Shown: positions 49,385 to 59,973, numbered from the stretch's first letter. The stretch is DNA of 64,000 nt from Hoylesella saccharolytica JCM 17484 (GCF_000614205.1 NZ_BAKN01000008.1:30514-94513); one strand, 5' to 3'. Notes: generated by a model from the letters alone, not told the origin. A program made the numbers and translations.

Positions 49385-49437
49385 CCAAATTGGTACGGGC
49401 ATAAAACCAATTGAAAAAATGAAATTCCAAATTGGGA
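49385..49437. repeat. Short CCAAATTGG array, 21-bp steps
   Basis: CCAAATTGG is centred at 49389 and again at 49431, with CCAATTG centred at about 49410, giving steps of 21.5 and 20.5 bases. It lies in a 321-base gap between convergent genes (49334-49654); the rest of the gap holds one terminator and nothing else I recognise. Confidence 0.65.
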
Positions 49438-49556
49438 CGGTATTTAAAAAATTCTTAGATTGATATTCTTTATCATCCCGAACTCGCGTATTTTTTTGAT
49501 AAACAAAATGAGAGGATAAACGTAACATTTGCGATAAATCTGCTAACTGCAGACAT

Positions 49557-49592
49557 AAAAACGAGGAAGCCTTTGAGGCTTCCTCGTTTTTT
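49557..49592. terminator. Bidirectional terminator
   Basis: Perfect arms aaacgaggaagcct and aggcttcctcgttt with a 3-4 base loop, then TTTT. It lies between the convergent phosphodiesterase and lipoprotein genes. Confidence 0.88.
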
Positions 49593-49654
49593 ACCTTGTT
49601 ATCTTCATTACCTTAATACGTGTATTCGTCAAATTATAAATTATTTCTTTTTCT

Positions 49655-50680
49655 TTACTCTGCCCATTCAATGGCATAGTCGGGATTTTTGATTTGGGTA
49701 TTGATTTTTCGTTCAAGTGTAAGCGTTCCCTTTACGGTATATTCCATTTCATAATTAGGAACAGAAGTGTAATCAACGTAATTATAATTAACATTATTAA
49801 CGATAATGTAACGATGTTTGAGATAGGGTTTTACTTCGTCCATCATCTCGTCAATACGAAACGAGGCTTTGTTATCGGTTGTGAACTTGAGCTGAGGATT
49901 GTCTGACCAGAAGGTAACCGTTCCCTGCGTTCCGCCGTTAAATCGGGCGTAGATTTTGTACTTGGCCCGCTCAGTATAGGTCTCGTCTACATTTCCGGCA
50001 TAGAAGAAAACAGTGTTTTCGTCAACCACATAGGCGCGGGCATATTCCATGCCAATGGCATTGGCGGGGTCGCCGGCATTAGCGATGGTGAGTGTGGTAG
50101 CCGAGTAATCACCCGAATAGTTGTTGTAGGGAAATACACGTAGAAGGGCTTTGGCGTAGTTTTTATAAGGATTTACCGCGTAACTGCCCGAAGGGTCAGG
50201 AGCCACTTTAATGGGCAGTACCCACTTATTTACGAGATCAATGTCCTTGAAATTAAAACGGATGTCGAGCAGACCAATATCTTCGCCCGAACGAAGATTG
50301 AGCGTTTCAGGATAAGTGGCGTAAGTGCTCATATCCGTATAGAAAAGGTCGTTACGGTTCTGAAAACGTGCATAGTTGAGCGTTTGCAATGTATCGGCAT
50401 CGTGGGCAACATGCACGGTTATGTCATTAGCATTTTGCACCGATCCGCTCACGATAACGGGCAGCAGATAGTTAGACTTTCCGGATTCGCCAAAAGTCAG
50501 GGTTCCATCGTCATTGTGTCTGCTATAAGGCACGTATAGGTTGGTTACGCCATTGTTGTTAAGCGGTGCCTTGAAACTGATGTACTGCGTAAACTGTTCT
50601 TTTGTCCATTCGTCGTTACACGATGTAGACAGCATAAGAAGTGTCGACAGCAAGGCTACGAATATTGCAATTCTTTTCAT
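49655..50680 (-). CDS. Glycan-uptake surface lipoprotein (DUF1735/DUF4361-like)
   Basis: A 341-residue lipoprotein with signal MKRIAIFVALLSTLLMLSTSC. Residues 25-170 form a beta-rich domain of the DUF1735 type found beside SusD genes, with EFTQYISFKAP-like opening and SGEDIGLLDIRFNF. The C-terminal half contains TYTERAKYKIYARFNGG and resembles BT_3044-type (DUF4361) domains; the exact family is not certain. It is 20 bases downstream of the SusD-like gene and is the last gene of the operon. It is expected to bind glycan at the cell surface. Confidence 0.72.
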   Translation of the reverse strand: MKRIAIFVALLSTLLMLSTSCNDEWTKEQFTQYISFKAPLNNNGVTNLYVPYSRHNDDGTLTFGESGKSNYLLPVIVSGSVQNANDITVHVAHDADTLQTLNYARFQNRNDLFYTDMSTYATYPETLNLRSGEDIGLLDIRFNFKDIDLVNKWVLPIKVAPDPSGSYAVNPYKNYAKALLRVFPYNNYSGDYSATTLTIANAGDPANAIGMEYARAYVVDENTVFFYAGNVDETYTERAKYKIYARFNGGTQGTVTFWSDNPQLKFTTDNKASFRIDEMMDEVKPYLKHRYIIVNNVNYNYVDYTSVPNYEMEYTVKGTLTLERKINTQIKNPDYAIEWAE

Positions 50681-50700
50681 ATCGTTTGCTTTTGTATGGG

Positions 50701-52857
50701 TTAGTCATTGTAAGTCCATCCCGGATTTTGGGTAAGTTTTCTATTGCGTTTCAACTCCGAATGCGAGATGGGCCAAAAATACATTCTGTCTGAGAAGGTG
50801 GCCGAGAGGTTATAGGTTGGCACAATGCGTTGAAACTCGTCCCGGTTGGCCCTTGTCTGCAACACATTCAGGCCGTAAACCTTCTTCGCTTCTTCAATCG
50901 GGGCATCCATCCACCGACGGAGATCGAAGTAACGTTTGCCTTCTCCGAGAAACTCTATCATTCTTTCGCGCTTGATTTTGGTACGCAAGATATTCTTATC
51001 GGCATACTCGGTAGGAGTAAAGTCGGGCAGTCCGGCACGTATGCGCACAGGTTGCAGCCCTTTTCTCATCTCATCGAGGTCGCGACTGATAGTATAAGTG
51101 GTGGCACCATCCCAAGAAGCCACTTGATAAGAACCGTCGAGTTCATTAAGTGCTTCGGCATACAGCAACAGAATATCTGCATAACGAATGGCCGTTTCGG
51201 CTTTTTCGCGCAGGCGTGTATAACGGTTTTCGCTAGATGCGATATATTCGTAGGGGTTATACCACTTTTTGCACCCAATGCCGGTACGTAGATAAGAGAA
51301 AGTATTAAGGTAGCCGTCGCCATCACCGCGATAATAGAATATCTGTTTGTTTCTGTTTCCTGCCACAGGATCATCCAAGCGTTCCCATACCGAACCATTG
51401 AAAGCTACCGACGCATAGAAACGTGGTTCACGACCGACATACTGCAAAGAAACATTTACCCCACCTTTGGTTGCATTGACCGAGAGCTCCGGATATTTCT
51501 TCTGTGTTATATCTTGCAGTCTTGTCCAACCATGAACGCGTTCCGACCCATCGCCTCCATTCATTTCACTATCTTTACCGGGCACATCCGTTCCATCTTT
51601 CATATAATATGTATCGACCATCTTTTGCGTTAGTCCGTGCGTATTCCAACCACCCATACTGCTGGGCATTTCGTGTACCACTAACGAACCGATGCCGTAT
51701 TCACTATCTTCTCTGTCAATATTACTCACACGAGAAAAGATCAGCTCAGGATTGTTAACAGCATTTACAACACCGTTAAACAGGTTGCGATACGAAAGAT
51801 AAGGGTCTATATCTTTCCATCCGTCGGGCCAGTTTTTATTAGAGAAGTTACCATCGTCGGGCGGCACAATGGTGGCAGGTGCATCATCTGAGGGTGCATT
51901 CAGAAACGCTGCATGATACAAATCATACACGCCTAAGTTCATCACATCTTTGCAAGCCGCAGCTGCGCGTGCCCATTTCGACTCGTCGTATTGCAATGAA
52001 AGCAACGGTGTTTTGTCATAGTTTAGCATTTGCTTGGCCACATCATTAGTTACACCTGCGGGATGTTGACCATTTGAAAGCTGCCCATTGGCCAACGGAC
52101 TGGCTGCATACATATACACAATAGCACGTGTAGCCAGACAGGCTCCTTTGGTCGGACGTGAGATATTTCCTTCATCACGCTTGGTATATTTAATTTCTTG
52201 TGCTGCCTTCACCATCTCCGATGCAATAAAGTTGGCTACCTCTTCATACGTACTGCGCGGTGTGGCTATCTGGTCATAAGGCTGCATATAGTCGATGCCT
52301 TCATCCGGAACAATGGGTATCGGACCGTATTTACGCAATAGCAACCAGTAATAATAAGCCCGCACAAAACGAGCCTGCCCCCTGTAATCTTCAATTTCAG
52401 TCTGTGTCATCTCCTTGTTTCGGTAGATATTGTGAATAAACACTGAAGCCTGAAAAATACCTTTATAACAATCTTCCCACGACTGTTGCCCGATACTTTC
52501 GTTGTAGGTACCCTCACGAAATGAGTTATAATCGGTCGGACCGTCATCCTCTATCTTGCTCCCGTAAAACTTATCACGGTCTCCGTAATACATGGCATCA
52601 TCAAAACAGAAGGGGTTCCACATATTACTATTATACTTCCCGGTCCCCCCCTTGGTACCTACCTCTACATTACACTTCTTTAAAAACGAGTAAGCATAAG
52701 CCAACCATTGTTCCGATTGGGTTTTATCCGAAAACACCGATTCGAGTGTTTTGCGGTCATCAAAGTATCTGTCTGAGTCTAACGAGTCTGTACACGAATG
52801 GAGAAATACCCCCGAACAAACCACCGACATCAGAAATATAGAAAGTTTTGTTTTCAT
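50701..52857 (-). CDS. SusD-like glycan-binding lipoprotein
   Basis: A 718-residue outer-membrane lipoprotein; start at 52857 gives MKTKLSIFLMSVVCSGVFLHSC with the lipobox. The N-terminal TPR-like helices (EQWLAYAYSFLKKCN, RGQARFVRAYYYWLLLRKYGPIPIV split by position) and the C-terminal RAGLPDF and GEGKRYFDLRRWM segments are the SusD hallmarks. It forms the lid of the SusC channel and binds glycan. Large for SusD, with inserts around 290-520. It is 14 bases downstream of SusC in a minus-strand operon. The frame is intact. Confidence 0.92.
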   Translation of the reverse strand: MKTKLSIFLMSVVCSGVFLHSCTDSLDSDRYFDDRKTLESVFSDKTQSEQWLAYAYSFLKKCNVEVGTKGGTGKYNSNMWNPFCFDDAMYYGDRDKFYGSKIEDDGPTDYNSFREGTYNESIGQQSWEDCYKGIFQASVFIHNIYRNKEMTQTEIEDYRGQARFVRAYYYWLLLRKYGPIPIVPDEGIDYMQPYDQIATPRSTYEEVANFIASEMVKAAQEIKYTKRDEGNISRPTKGACLATRAIVYMYAASPLANGQLSNGQHPAGVTNDVAKQMLNYDKTPLLSLQYDESKWARAAAACKDVMNLGVYDLYHAAFLNAPSDDAPATIVPPDDGNFSNKNWPDGWKDIDPYLSYRNLFNGVVNAVNNPELIFSRVSNIDREDSEYGIGSLVVHEMPSSMGGWNTHGLTQKMVDTYYMKDGTDVPGKDSEMNGGDGSERVHGWTRLQDITQKKYPELSVNATKGGVNVSLQYVGREPRFYASVAFNGSVWERLDDPVAGNRNKQIFYYRGDGDGYLNTFSYLRTGIGCKKWYNPYEYIASSENRYTRLREKAETAIRYADILLLYAEALNELDGSYQVASWDGATTYTISRDLDEMRKGLQPVRIRAGLPDFTPTEYADKNILRTKIKRERMIEFLGEGKRYFDLRRWMDAPIEEAKKVYGLNVLQTRANRDEFQRIVPTYNLSATFSDRMYFWPISHSELKRNRKLTQNPGWTYND

Positions 52858-52870
52858 AATCATTATTTGT

Positions 52871-55800
52871 TTAAAGACTAACTTGTACACCTACAGTAAT
52901 GGCTTTCGTGATGGGATATTGTTCACCGTTAGACTGTAGCGACTCAGGATCCCACGCATCAAACTTCTTCGAGAGGAAAAAAAGATTGGTTCCAGACACA
53001 TAGAAACGCACATGGGTAAGATGTAACTTCACGCTCAACGATTTGGGCAAGGTATAACCGAAGTCCAAATTTTTTAAACGCAGATAGCGTCCATCACGCA
53101 ACCAATACGAAGAAGCTCGATAATTGTTTTCGTTGGCGCCATAACTCAGGCGGGGATAAGTAGCATTGGGATTTTCAGTTGCCGTTGTTCCCGACAAATC
53201 TGATGATATCCAGCGATTATCCAACATACCTGTAAAGATATTTCCCCATTGTTCTTGGCTGAAAGCGTATACACTTTTACCATTGATAAGAAAGGTAGAC
53301 TTACCTGCTCCTTGAAAATGCAGATTAAAATCAAAAGCTTTCCACTGTACTGAAATACCCAATCCGTAAATCAAGTTAGGCTTGCTCGTTGCCCCGATCG
53401 CCACTTCGTCATTGGCATTTACTACGCCGTCGCCATTCACATCTTTATACTTAATGTCGCCGGGTTGCACCGTACCAAACTGCTGTTGCGGACTATTACG
53501 AATATCATCATAATCTTTGAACAAGCCTAATGCCACTAAACCGCGTACTTGATCCACTCGATAACCTCGCATATTCTTGTAACCGTAGATGTTGTTTTCT
53601 TCATCATACTCAAGAATTTCGTTCTTGCTATAAGTCATATTACCACGTACGGTCACCCCTACTTCACCGAAACGTTGCTCGTATTTAAAGTTACCGTCAA
53701 CACCTTGCGACTTAACCTCACCGATATTAGCCCTCGGAAGATTCCAATGACCTAATCCGGCAATCTGCGGCATATATTTCCGCACCATATAAATACCCGC
53801 ACGTTTTTCGTAGAAATAGTCGGCTGTGAGCGATAACTTATTATCAAACAATACTAAATCGATACCTGCATCGTGCTTATGAGCTACCTCCCATGTTACC
53901 CGATTAGAAGCTACTTGGTAGTAATAGATACCTTTATACGAATTGGTATTTGCTATTCCCCAACTGTAAGTTCTATCTTTTGAAGCCTCATCTGATAAGC
54001 TGTAAAGATACGGGAAACGCGTTCCCATATCGTCGTTACCCACCTTACCGCGCGAATAACGCAGCTTAAACATATTAATCCATGGGGCTTTTTTCTGCAC
54101 AAAGGGTTCTTCACCGATGTTCCAAGCTACCGACCATGCCGGGAAAAAACCCCAACGATGACCGTCGGCAAAGTTTTCCGAGCCATTATAACCAAAATTA
54201 TAATCAATAAAATAGCGGTTTTTATAGTTATAAGTAAACTGGCTGGCAAGCCCCATGTTACGTCTAGCAACAGAGTTTTTAATGTCTTTTCCCAAGTTTT
54301 GCGTTGCGATGTTGGCATCTTGTGTAAACTTAACGTTGGCGCCAAACGAATGTGCCTTGAGGAAAGTACGATCCCAATGCAACAGCAAATCAAGAAATTC
54401 GCGACGCGATCCATCACTTCCCGACGTTTGATACATATCGACAGCATCAAGCGTTTTCTCAAATTCGAGCTGTCCGGTTACTGTGTTTCGTTTGGTAGCC
54501 GCATACAATGCAGGGTATTTGATATGAGAGATGGCGTTAGAATTGTAGGTATCATACCCGAAACGGGCTGTAAAATGGAGGCCCTTGGTAATAAAATCCA
54601 ACTTCTGTTCTAATGTTACATTCGACTGAATATTGTTGTTCCAATTCTCGTTATAACCCGTCTGCGTAGCCGAAACCCATGGATTCATATAAGCAAAAAG
54701 TAAGTTTCCTTTCTCATCTTTCAATCCACGACCGGGCATATAACCATTAGAATATCTCACAGGTGTGTACAAAGGATTATATCCGAAGAGCTGTTCCCAC
54801 ACCCTGCTATCACCCAAACCCGGGCTGTTGCGCTTGGAAAGATCACCCGAAACACCCAGTTTCAGTACCGTTGTTTTAGTTATATCAATATCTACATTTA
54901 AGCGATAATTCCATCGGCGATAATTCGCGTTTGTGTTATACTTGTTTCTTAACGTTTCATCGGTTTTATACATACCTTGATCTTCCGTGTAAGACATCGA
55001 CGCATAATAGCGCGATGTAGTACCACCGCCACTGAGATTAACGTTAGCCCGATAGCTCATAGCACCATCTTTCAACAATAGTTTCTTCCAATCTACATTG
55101 GGATAGAGGTCCGGATCAAGTCCTGTTCTAATGAGTTCCAGCTCTTCCGGACGGTAAAGCACACCCAGATTGCGAGTAATGCGTGCCTCATTGAGCAAAT
55201 TGGCATAAGTTTCTCCGTCTACAAACTGAGGTGTTATGGTACGCGTGTTATAAGAAGTTTCTACCTTTCCGCTGATGTTGATACGACCCTCCTTTCCTCG
55301 TTTGGTGGTGATAAGAATAACGCCGTTGGCACCTTTTGAACCGTAAATGGCAGTAGCTGATGCATCTTTGAGCACCGAAAACGATTCAATGTCTTCTATA
55401 TTCAAGTCGTCGATATTCTTTCGTTCAAACCCGTCGACAAGAATATAAGCCGACTTGCCCGCACCAAACGTGGAAATACCGCGTATCCAAAACTCTGATG
55501 TATTTTTACCGGGCTGTCCCGACGACTGAAAAGCCATAATACCGGGTACATTTCCTGCAAGAACATTGGTCAGGTTAGAGGTAGAATAGTGTTTTAAGCT
55601 ATTGACATCGACATTGGTAACCGCCCCTGTCACAGTGAGCTTTTTCCTTGTACCCATTGCCGTTACAACCACTTCATCTACCGCGTTCACTTTTTCTTCG
55701 TTCAACTTCACATCGATAACCGTTTTATCGCCCCTTACAAGCACTTCTACAGGCTTAAAACCGATGTACGAAAAAACAAGTTTCTTATATCGTTCTACCT

Positions 55801-55989
55801 TTATTTTATAATGTCCGTCTATGTTGGTAATGACGCCAAGACCTGAAACATCTTTCACAGTGATGGTGGCACCAACAATCGGTTCGCCTTGTGCATCAGT
55901 TACCGTACCTGTTATCTCCAGCTGATCTTGCGCCAAGCGCCTGCAGATACACACAAGAAGACGAACAGCATCATTAAATACTTTTTCAT
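52871..55989 (-). pseudogene. SusC-like TonB-dependent receptor, frameshift in signal peptide
   Basis: A TonB-dependent outer-membrane receptor. A carboxypeptidase-like domain (ITGTVTDAQGEPIVGAT) is followed by the plug (DEVVVTAMGTRKKLTVTG, then NVLAGNVPGIMAFQSSGQPG) and a long beta barrel ending in ITVGVQVSL. The signal MKKYLMMLFVFLCVSAGA begins at 55989 but runs out of frame at about 55935; one frame over it continues LAQDQLEITG. One base is missing, and 3119 bases is one short of a multiple of three. Without it the frame is open for over 1,030 residues. A truncated start at 55954 would lack a signal. It imports glycan with the SusD partner. Confidence 0.9.
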
Positions 55990-56033
55990 ATTCATTGATA
56001 TTAGTATGTTTTAATTTAATGGATTATGCTGCG

Positions 56034-57706
56034 TTAGGGATTCTTTTTCTCCATCGCAATCGTTCTTATCTTACAGTTTCTGCTGTCAAGGATATAGAAT
56101 GCGGGTGTTTTTTCGCCCGTAGAAGGGTCCGTACGGAAGTTGCTGGCTAAACCTGTGGGCTCGTAAAAACGTGCCACACGACGCAACTCACCATCTTCAG
56201 CACCCTCCCGTTTATTGTCCGAGTGGGTTTCTTTACTGCCTCCTGCGTAAGTACTTACTATGCCAAAGGGACTCAGCGACCTGATTGAATGGTTGTAACA
56301 ATCGCAAAAATAGAAGTCGTAAACATCTTCCCGCCCTTCTTTTACATATTCGTCGTTCTGTACAAAAGTGCCCTGACAAGGGAAATTCATCCTTGCACTC
56401 TTACCTACACCGTCTATAAAGTCGCCACTATCAATTTTTCCGGCAACCAGATAAGGAGAGGAGAAACGTTTATTGACCTCATCATAATCGGTACGAAGAA
56501 TATAATTGCGGTTGATAACAACAATGTATGCGTACTTACCGGACGGATGAATGTAAATCTGGAAATTCCATCGATTATCTTGAACCTTAAAAAGCTTCTC
56601 AAAAGCACCCGTCCCCGACGCCGAACCGGTAGCCGAATTATAAAGATTATCCTCAACATAGGGATCCCATGTACCTCTGCTTCCACTGTTTCCCAATACA
56701 AATCCATATCCATTTTGAGCACGGAGCCGTCGGCATAACTGTTAAAATAAAGTTCGCCGTTTACGGGATGAAGCACCGCACCGTTACATTGCTGATAGCA
56801 GGCAAGCAGCCTGTGCGGCGAACTACTACTGAATTTTCCCTGTGCATCACGATCAACGATATACACAGAGTGGGCCCTATTGTGCGAGTCGTAATTGTCA
56901 GCGGCAATAATCAGATGGTCGCACCACTGTCGTTCATTCAACGGAGCGGTGGAATGCCACGTGGCATCGCTTCGACCGATGATTTTTCCGTCAGCATCGT
57001 ATTTAAACGGATCGATGGCAAAATCTATCGAACGTAGACGTTCATTGTTAAACATGCTAAGGGGAAGAATAGTTTGTACCTCTTCTTTTTTTAAGTCGAT
57101 AAGCTGTATACCGTGTGCTACAACACCCCAATAAGGTTCTTGGTCATAGACCACAAACAGTTGATTAGGATCGTAAGGCGAAAAATGCATAAAGCCGTAA
57201 TTGCGAAAACCGCAACAAGTAGCAAACGGGCCATCAACCCAACCTTGGTCGTCGCGAGCGTTCTTGTAACCACATAGCGTACCGGCCACCATCTTACGCT
57301 GATAGTTAAACTTGTCTGCAGCCTCTGCAGTCTGCTTTCCTACGGCGTCATCGCCCACTGTTACAGTCACCTCGCCTGTAAAAGCACCGGCCGGAACAAA
57401 GCAATACAGACTGTTACCTTTTACGTTTACCAGTACGGCTTTCTGTCCGCCAATGGTTACATTTACTTTTGCGGTATCATTACCAAAGTTGCTTCCGTTG
57501 ATAACTAACTGCTGTCCCACACCACCTTGTGTGGGCGTAAAATTCGAAATTTTTACGGGTTGAGCCGGATCATAAGCAGCTGCTCCACCCGTTTCTACAT
57601 AATCCTCTATCGTGGTTGTACCGTTACATCCTGTCACAACAAATGCAGCGAGCACTACTGTAAATAGTACACACGGAATAAAGAATGTCATTTTAAATTT
57701 ACTCAT
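56034..57706 (-). pseudogene. IPT/TIG-NHL surface lipoprotein, frameshifted
   Basis: First gene of the glycan-uptake operon. The signal (MSKFKMTFFIPCVLFTVV) ends in the lipobox VVTGC. An IPT/TIG domain (ISNFTPTQGGVGQQLVINGS, about residues 55-135) precedes a six-bladed-propeller-like NHL region with repeated DxxNHR and GxxGLASNFR patterns. The frame breaks at about 56700 (VLKMDMDL, then LGNSGSRGTWDPYVEDN one frame over), one base lost; 1673 bases is one short of a multiple of three. A repaired product has about 557 residues. An ATG five codons upstream is also possible. It probably binds the target glycan at the cell surface. Confidence 0.85.
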
Positions 57707-57804
57707 ATTATTGTTCGTCATTTAGGTTACACGTATTTTCAGTACGGCATACGAAGGGTTAGCGTTGGTCTTCGTTACTAAGATTGTTCGCATCTGCGTG
57801 CTGC

Positions 57805-57812
57805 AAAAATAG
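57805..57812 (-). promoter_or_regulatory. -7 box of the SusCD operon
   Basis: TATTTTTG on the minus strand, about 100 bases before the first gene of the operon. Only a degenerate -33 element is visible. The remaining gap up to 58822 is AT-rich and holds the array and terminator listed separately. Confidence 0.5.
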
Positions 57813-58248
57813 AAAGAGATGTAACAACAGCCTATAACATACCGACCTTTTAATACAACATTTGAACAATGGGATTTCTAAGCTGTATAGCAGCAAAACA
57901 ATAGTAAATTTAAATGGTATCATTCAACCCTTTGTACCCACTGTCAACTACGTTTATGTCCGTAAGTGTTCGTTAACAGGGCAAATACTCAAGCACTTTC
58001 ACAAGCCATTAAATACCAACTTACAGAATTTATAAATTGTTGGTTTTTAATATAGAAATGTTTTAAATTATCACTTTTACAATTGTTAAAATATAAGTAC
58101 AACCTCAAAATACCGGCTATAAAATCTTTTGATGAGATATTTGCTCATAAAATCGTGAAATTTTGCGATCTACAAACATCATTGAATATCAACACCTTAT
58201 ACATCTCATACTTTATTTCGGCATTTCTCAACCATTATTCTTACCTCT

Positions 58249-58385
58249 AAAAGTACGTTTTTCAGGGTACAATAGCATAGGTTTTAGTTTACAAAAGATA
58301 ATATTTTAGCATGCAAAAGCTATCCTTTTAGGATGTAAAAGCTATCCTTTTAGGATGTAAAAGCTATTCTTTTACCACTCAAGAC
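58249..58385. repeat. 22-bp phased A4/T4 array (D)
   Basis: Units begin at 58249, 58271, 58293, 58315, 58337, 58359 and 58381, each 22 bases apart. Two adjacent units (58315 and 58337 onward) share AAAAGCTATCCTTTT followed by AGGATGT, while unit 2 has the AATAGCATAGGTTTT form. It lies in the long non-coding gap 57722-58822 between the SusCD operon and the next minus-strand gene. No coding frame or RNA gene is recognised in that 1.1-kb gap. Confidence 0.9.
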
Positions 58386-58750
58386 CCATGACTTTGAATT
58401 CTCAGAGCCATTCTTTGCCTCAATAAACAAAAAATTTTCTCTAGATTGGAAATGTTAATTGTCAAGAAAAGAGAAATCTTAAAGTGTAATAAAAGGTTAA
58501 AAATGTTACAATTTGAAAGTTTCAACTTCAATTCCTCTCCAAAGAGAGAAAAAAATAATTAGCTTAATTTTATCGTGCATTTGTACATTGATAAATTGGT
58601 ATGCTCTCTGTTGATAAATAATAAGTGTCTATGACTTATCAGATATTCTCAAGGAAACAAAGGTCGTAATAAAAGGATGGGGATAGAGTGTACTTAATTG
58701 GTGTAAGCCTTTTTGTTAGTCTTTTCGGCGTTATACTTATCTGGCATAAC

Positions 58751-58787
58751 ATAAAACCCCGCTATTTCGGTGAAACAACGGGGAATA
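58751..58787 (-). terminator. Likely terminator of the 58823-59973 operon
   Basis: On the minus strand CCCCG pairs with CGGGG across a 15-17 base loop and is followed by TTTTATG. It is weak but well placed, 36 bases past the last stop of the operon. Confidence 0.5.
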
Positions 58788-58822
58788 GATTTTTGCTAAA
58801 AAGGATTCTTTTCAGGTGTTGG

Positions 58823-59494
58823 CTATAGAGCTAAATTAGGATACTGCGTGCCTAACATCTTTAAGAAATAATACCCTGCAGCATAAAAGGCAATGCGGTC
58901 TTTGGGAAGGGTACTGCTTAATTTTTCTGCAGTAGGGTAAGAGGCAGTGCTTAAATTAATACGAAACATGCCGCTATCTGTAGGTATCGAAAGCGTGTAA
59001 AGGCGTTCTTCAGGTGTATGTACATCCTTTTTTACGCTTCCGGTATACTTCTCTAACTTTGCAAGCGAAAGTTTTTCGTTATCGAAAAGCAGATGTTCTT
59101 CCAGTTGTTGGTAGGCATCTAATATAAAGAGGTGCAAACCGTCGTCTGCTAAAACCAACGGGGTGGCCACTTCAACGGTATCAAACTTTACGTAACCTAA
59201 TGTAAGCGCAGTTTTTAAGAGGTCTTTTCTTTCATCCTTACGCCGCTCTTCATCGGTTATAAGATGTCGTTCGTAGCCCAGTGCAAGTATTTTTCTATCG
59301 GCCAATATTTTCTTATACTCCGCATTTTTTTTATTATATAACCTCATCATATCTGCTTCACTGAAAGCTTCTGCAGCCTTTTCGATCTCTTCGATAGTAG
59401 GCCCTTTTTTACTCATGAAGTAGAAATTTAACCCCAATACCACCACCATGAGAATAACCAGGGCAACAATTAACAATATAGAGGAACTTTGCAT
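58823..59494 (-). CDS. Membrane-anchored protein of unknown function
   Basis: A 223-residue protein with one N-terminal membrane helix (ILLIVALVILMVVVLGLNFYF) and a soluble remainder. Residues 30-90 are helical and charged (EEIEKAAEAFSEADMMRLYNK), and the last 130 residues appear mixed alpha/beta. I recognise no domain. The soluble part would face the periplasm or cytoplasm depending on topology. It is the last gene of a minus-strand operon with two smaller exported or membrane genes; no relative outside the operon is suggested. Confidence 0.72.
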   Translation of the reverse strand: MQSSSILLIVALVILMVVVLGLNFYFMSKKGPTIEEIEKAAEAFSEADMMRLYNKKNAEYKKILADRKILALGYERHLITDEERRKDERKDLLKTALTLGYVKFDTVEVATPLVLADDGLHLFILDAYQQLEEHLLFDNEKLSLAKLEKYTGSVKKDVHTPEERLYTLSIPTDSGMFRINLSTASYPTAEKLSSTLPKDRIAFYAAGYYFLKMLGTQYPNLAL

Positions 59495-59497
59495 GGT

Positions 59498-59623
59498 TTA
59501 TTGTTCTTTGAGTCTGGAAAAAACTTTCTTGATTTCTCCCCATGCCCCAAAAAGGATAATAGCGAGTAAAACAAGCCCTACTAACTTACCTCCATAACGT
59601 GTATAGAAGCCAAGATTTAGCAA
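59498..59623 (-). CDS. Small one-helix membrane protein (TTG start)
   Basis: A short frame of 41 codons between the genes at 58823 and 59617. It starts with TTG at 59623 and overlaps the upstream stop. It encodes a basic N-terminus (NLGFYTRYGGK), one membrane helix (LVGLVLLAIILFGAW) and a charged tail (GEIKKVFSRLKEQ). The spacing to the next gene is 3 bases. The composition looks real but there is no ATG, so the start is uncertain. A short ATG frame starting at 59633 is an alternative beginning but runs into a stop after 15 codons. Confidence 0.45.
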   Translation of the reverse strand: MLNLGFYTRYGGKLVGLVLLAIILFGAWGEIKKVFSRLKEQ

Positions 59624-59973
59624 ATCGGCTCATTCAGCTTCTTTTTCTTAATATAAGATTGCAAAATTGCTTTTTCTTCAGGTGTCCTAGGTTCGTAGTA
59701 AACTTTTGATGTTTTGTCGTAATAAACCAAAACAGGCTCTTTTATTACGTACAAAGGGAGAATATATCCGATGTTATACTCACGGTGGTAACATCCGATA
59801 TCTAAATGTTTTCCATCGATTTCAATGCTGTCTTGTGCAGGAGTTTTATACACTACGTTGATTACATCACGCTCGCCTACAGGTATTTTTGCACGCGAAA
59901 AAGCTACGGTAGGCAGCAACAACATTAACACGGCGGCCATTAATACCACCTTTACAAAAGGTCTCTGTTTCAT
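59617..59973 (-). CDS. Small exported protein of unknown function
   Basis: A 118-residue protein with a signal peptide (VVLMAAVLMLLLPTVAFSRA) and a mature part of about 90 residues. It contains two Cys (GCYHREYN and the last residue), and a basic C-terminus. I recognise no family. It heads the operon and has a promoter-like site upstream at 60016-60046. Confidence 0.7.
   Translation of the reverse strand: MKQRPFVKVVLMAAVLMLLLPTVAFSRAKIPVGERDVINVVYKTPAQDSIEIDGKHLDIGCYHREYNIGYILPLYVIKEPVLVYYDKTSKVYYEPRTPEEKAILQSYIKKKKLNEPIC

Noticed and set aside
52871..55954. Intact SusC gene starting at 55954
   Set aside because: That start gives no signal peptide, while the upstream frame supplies a perfect one that is out of register by a single base.
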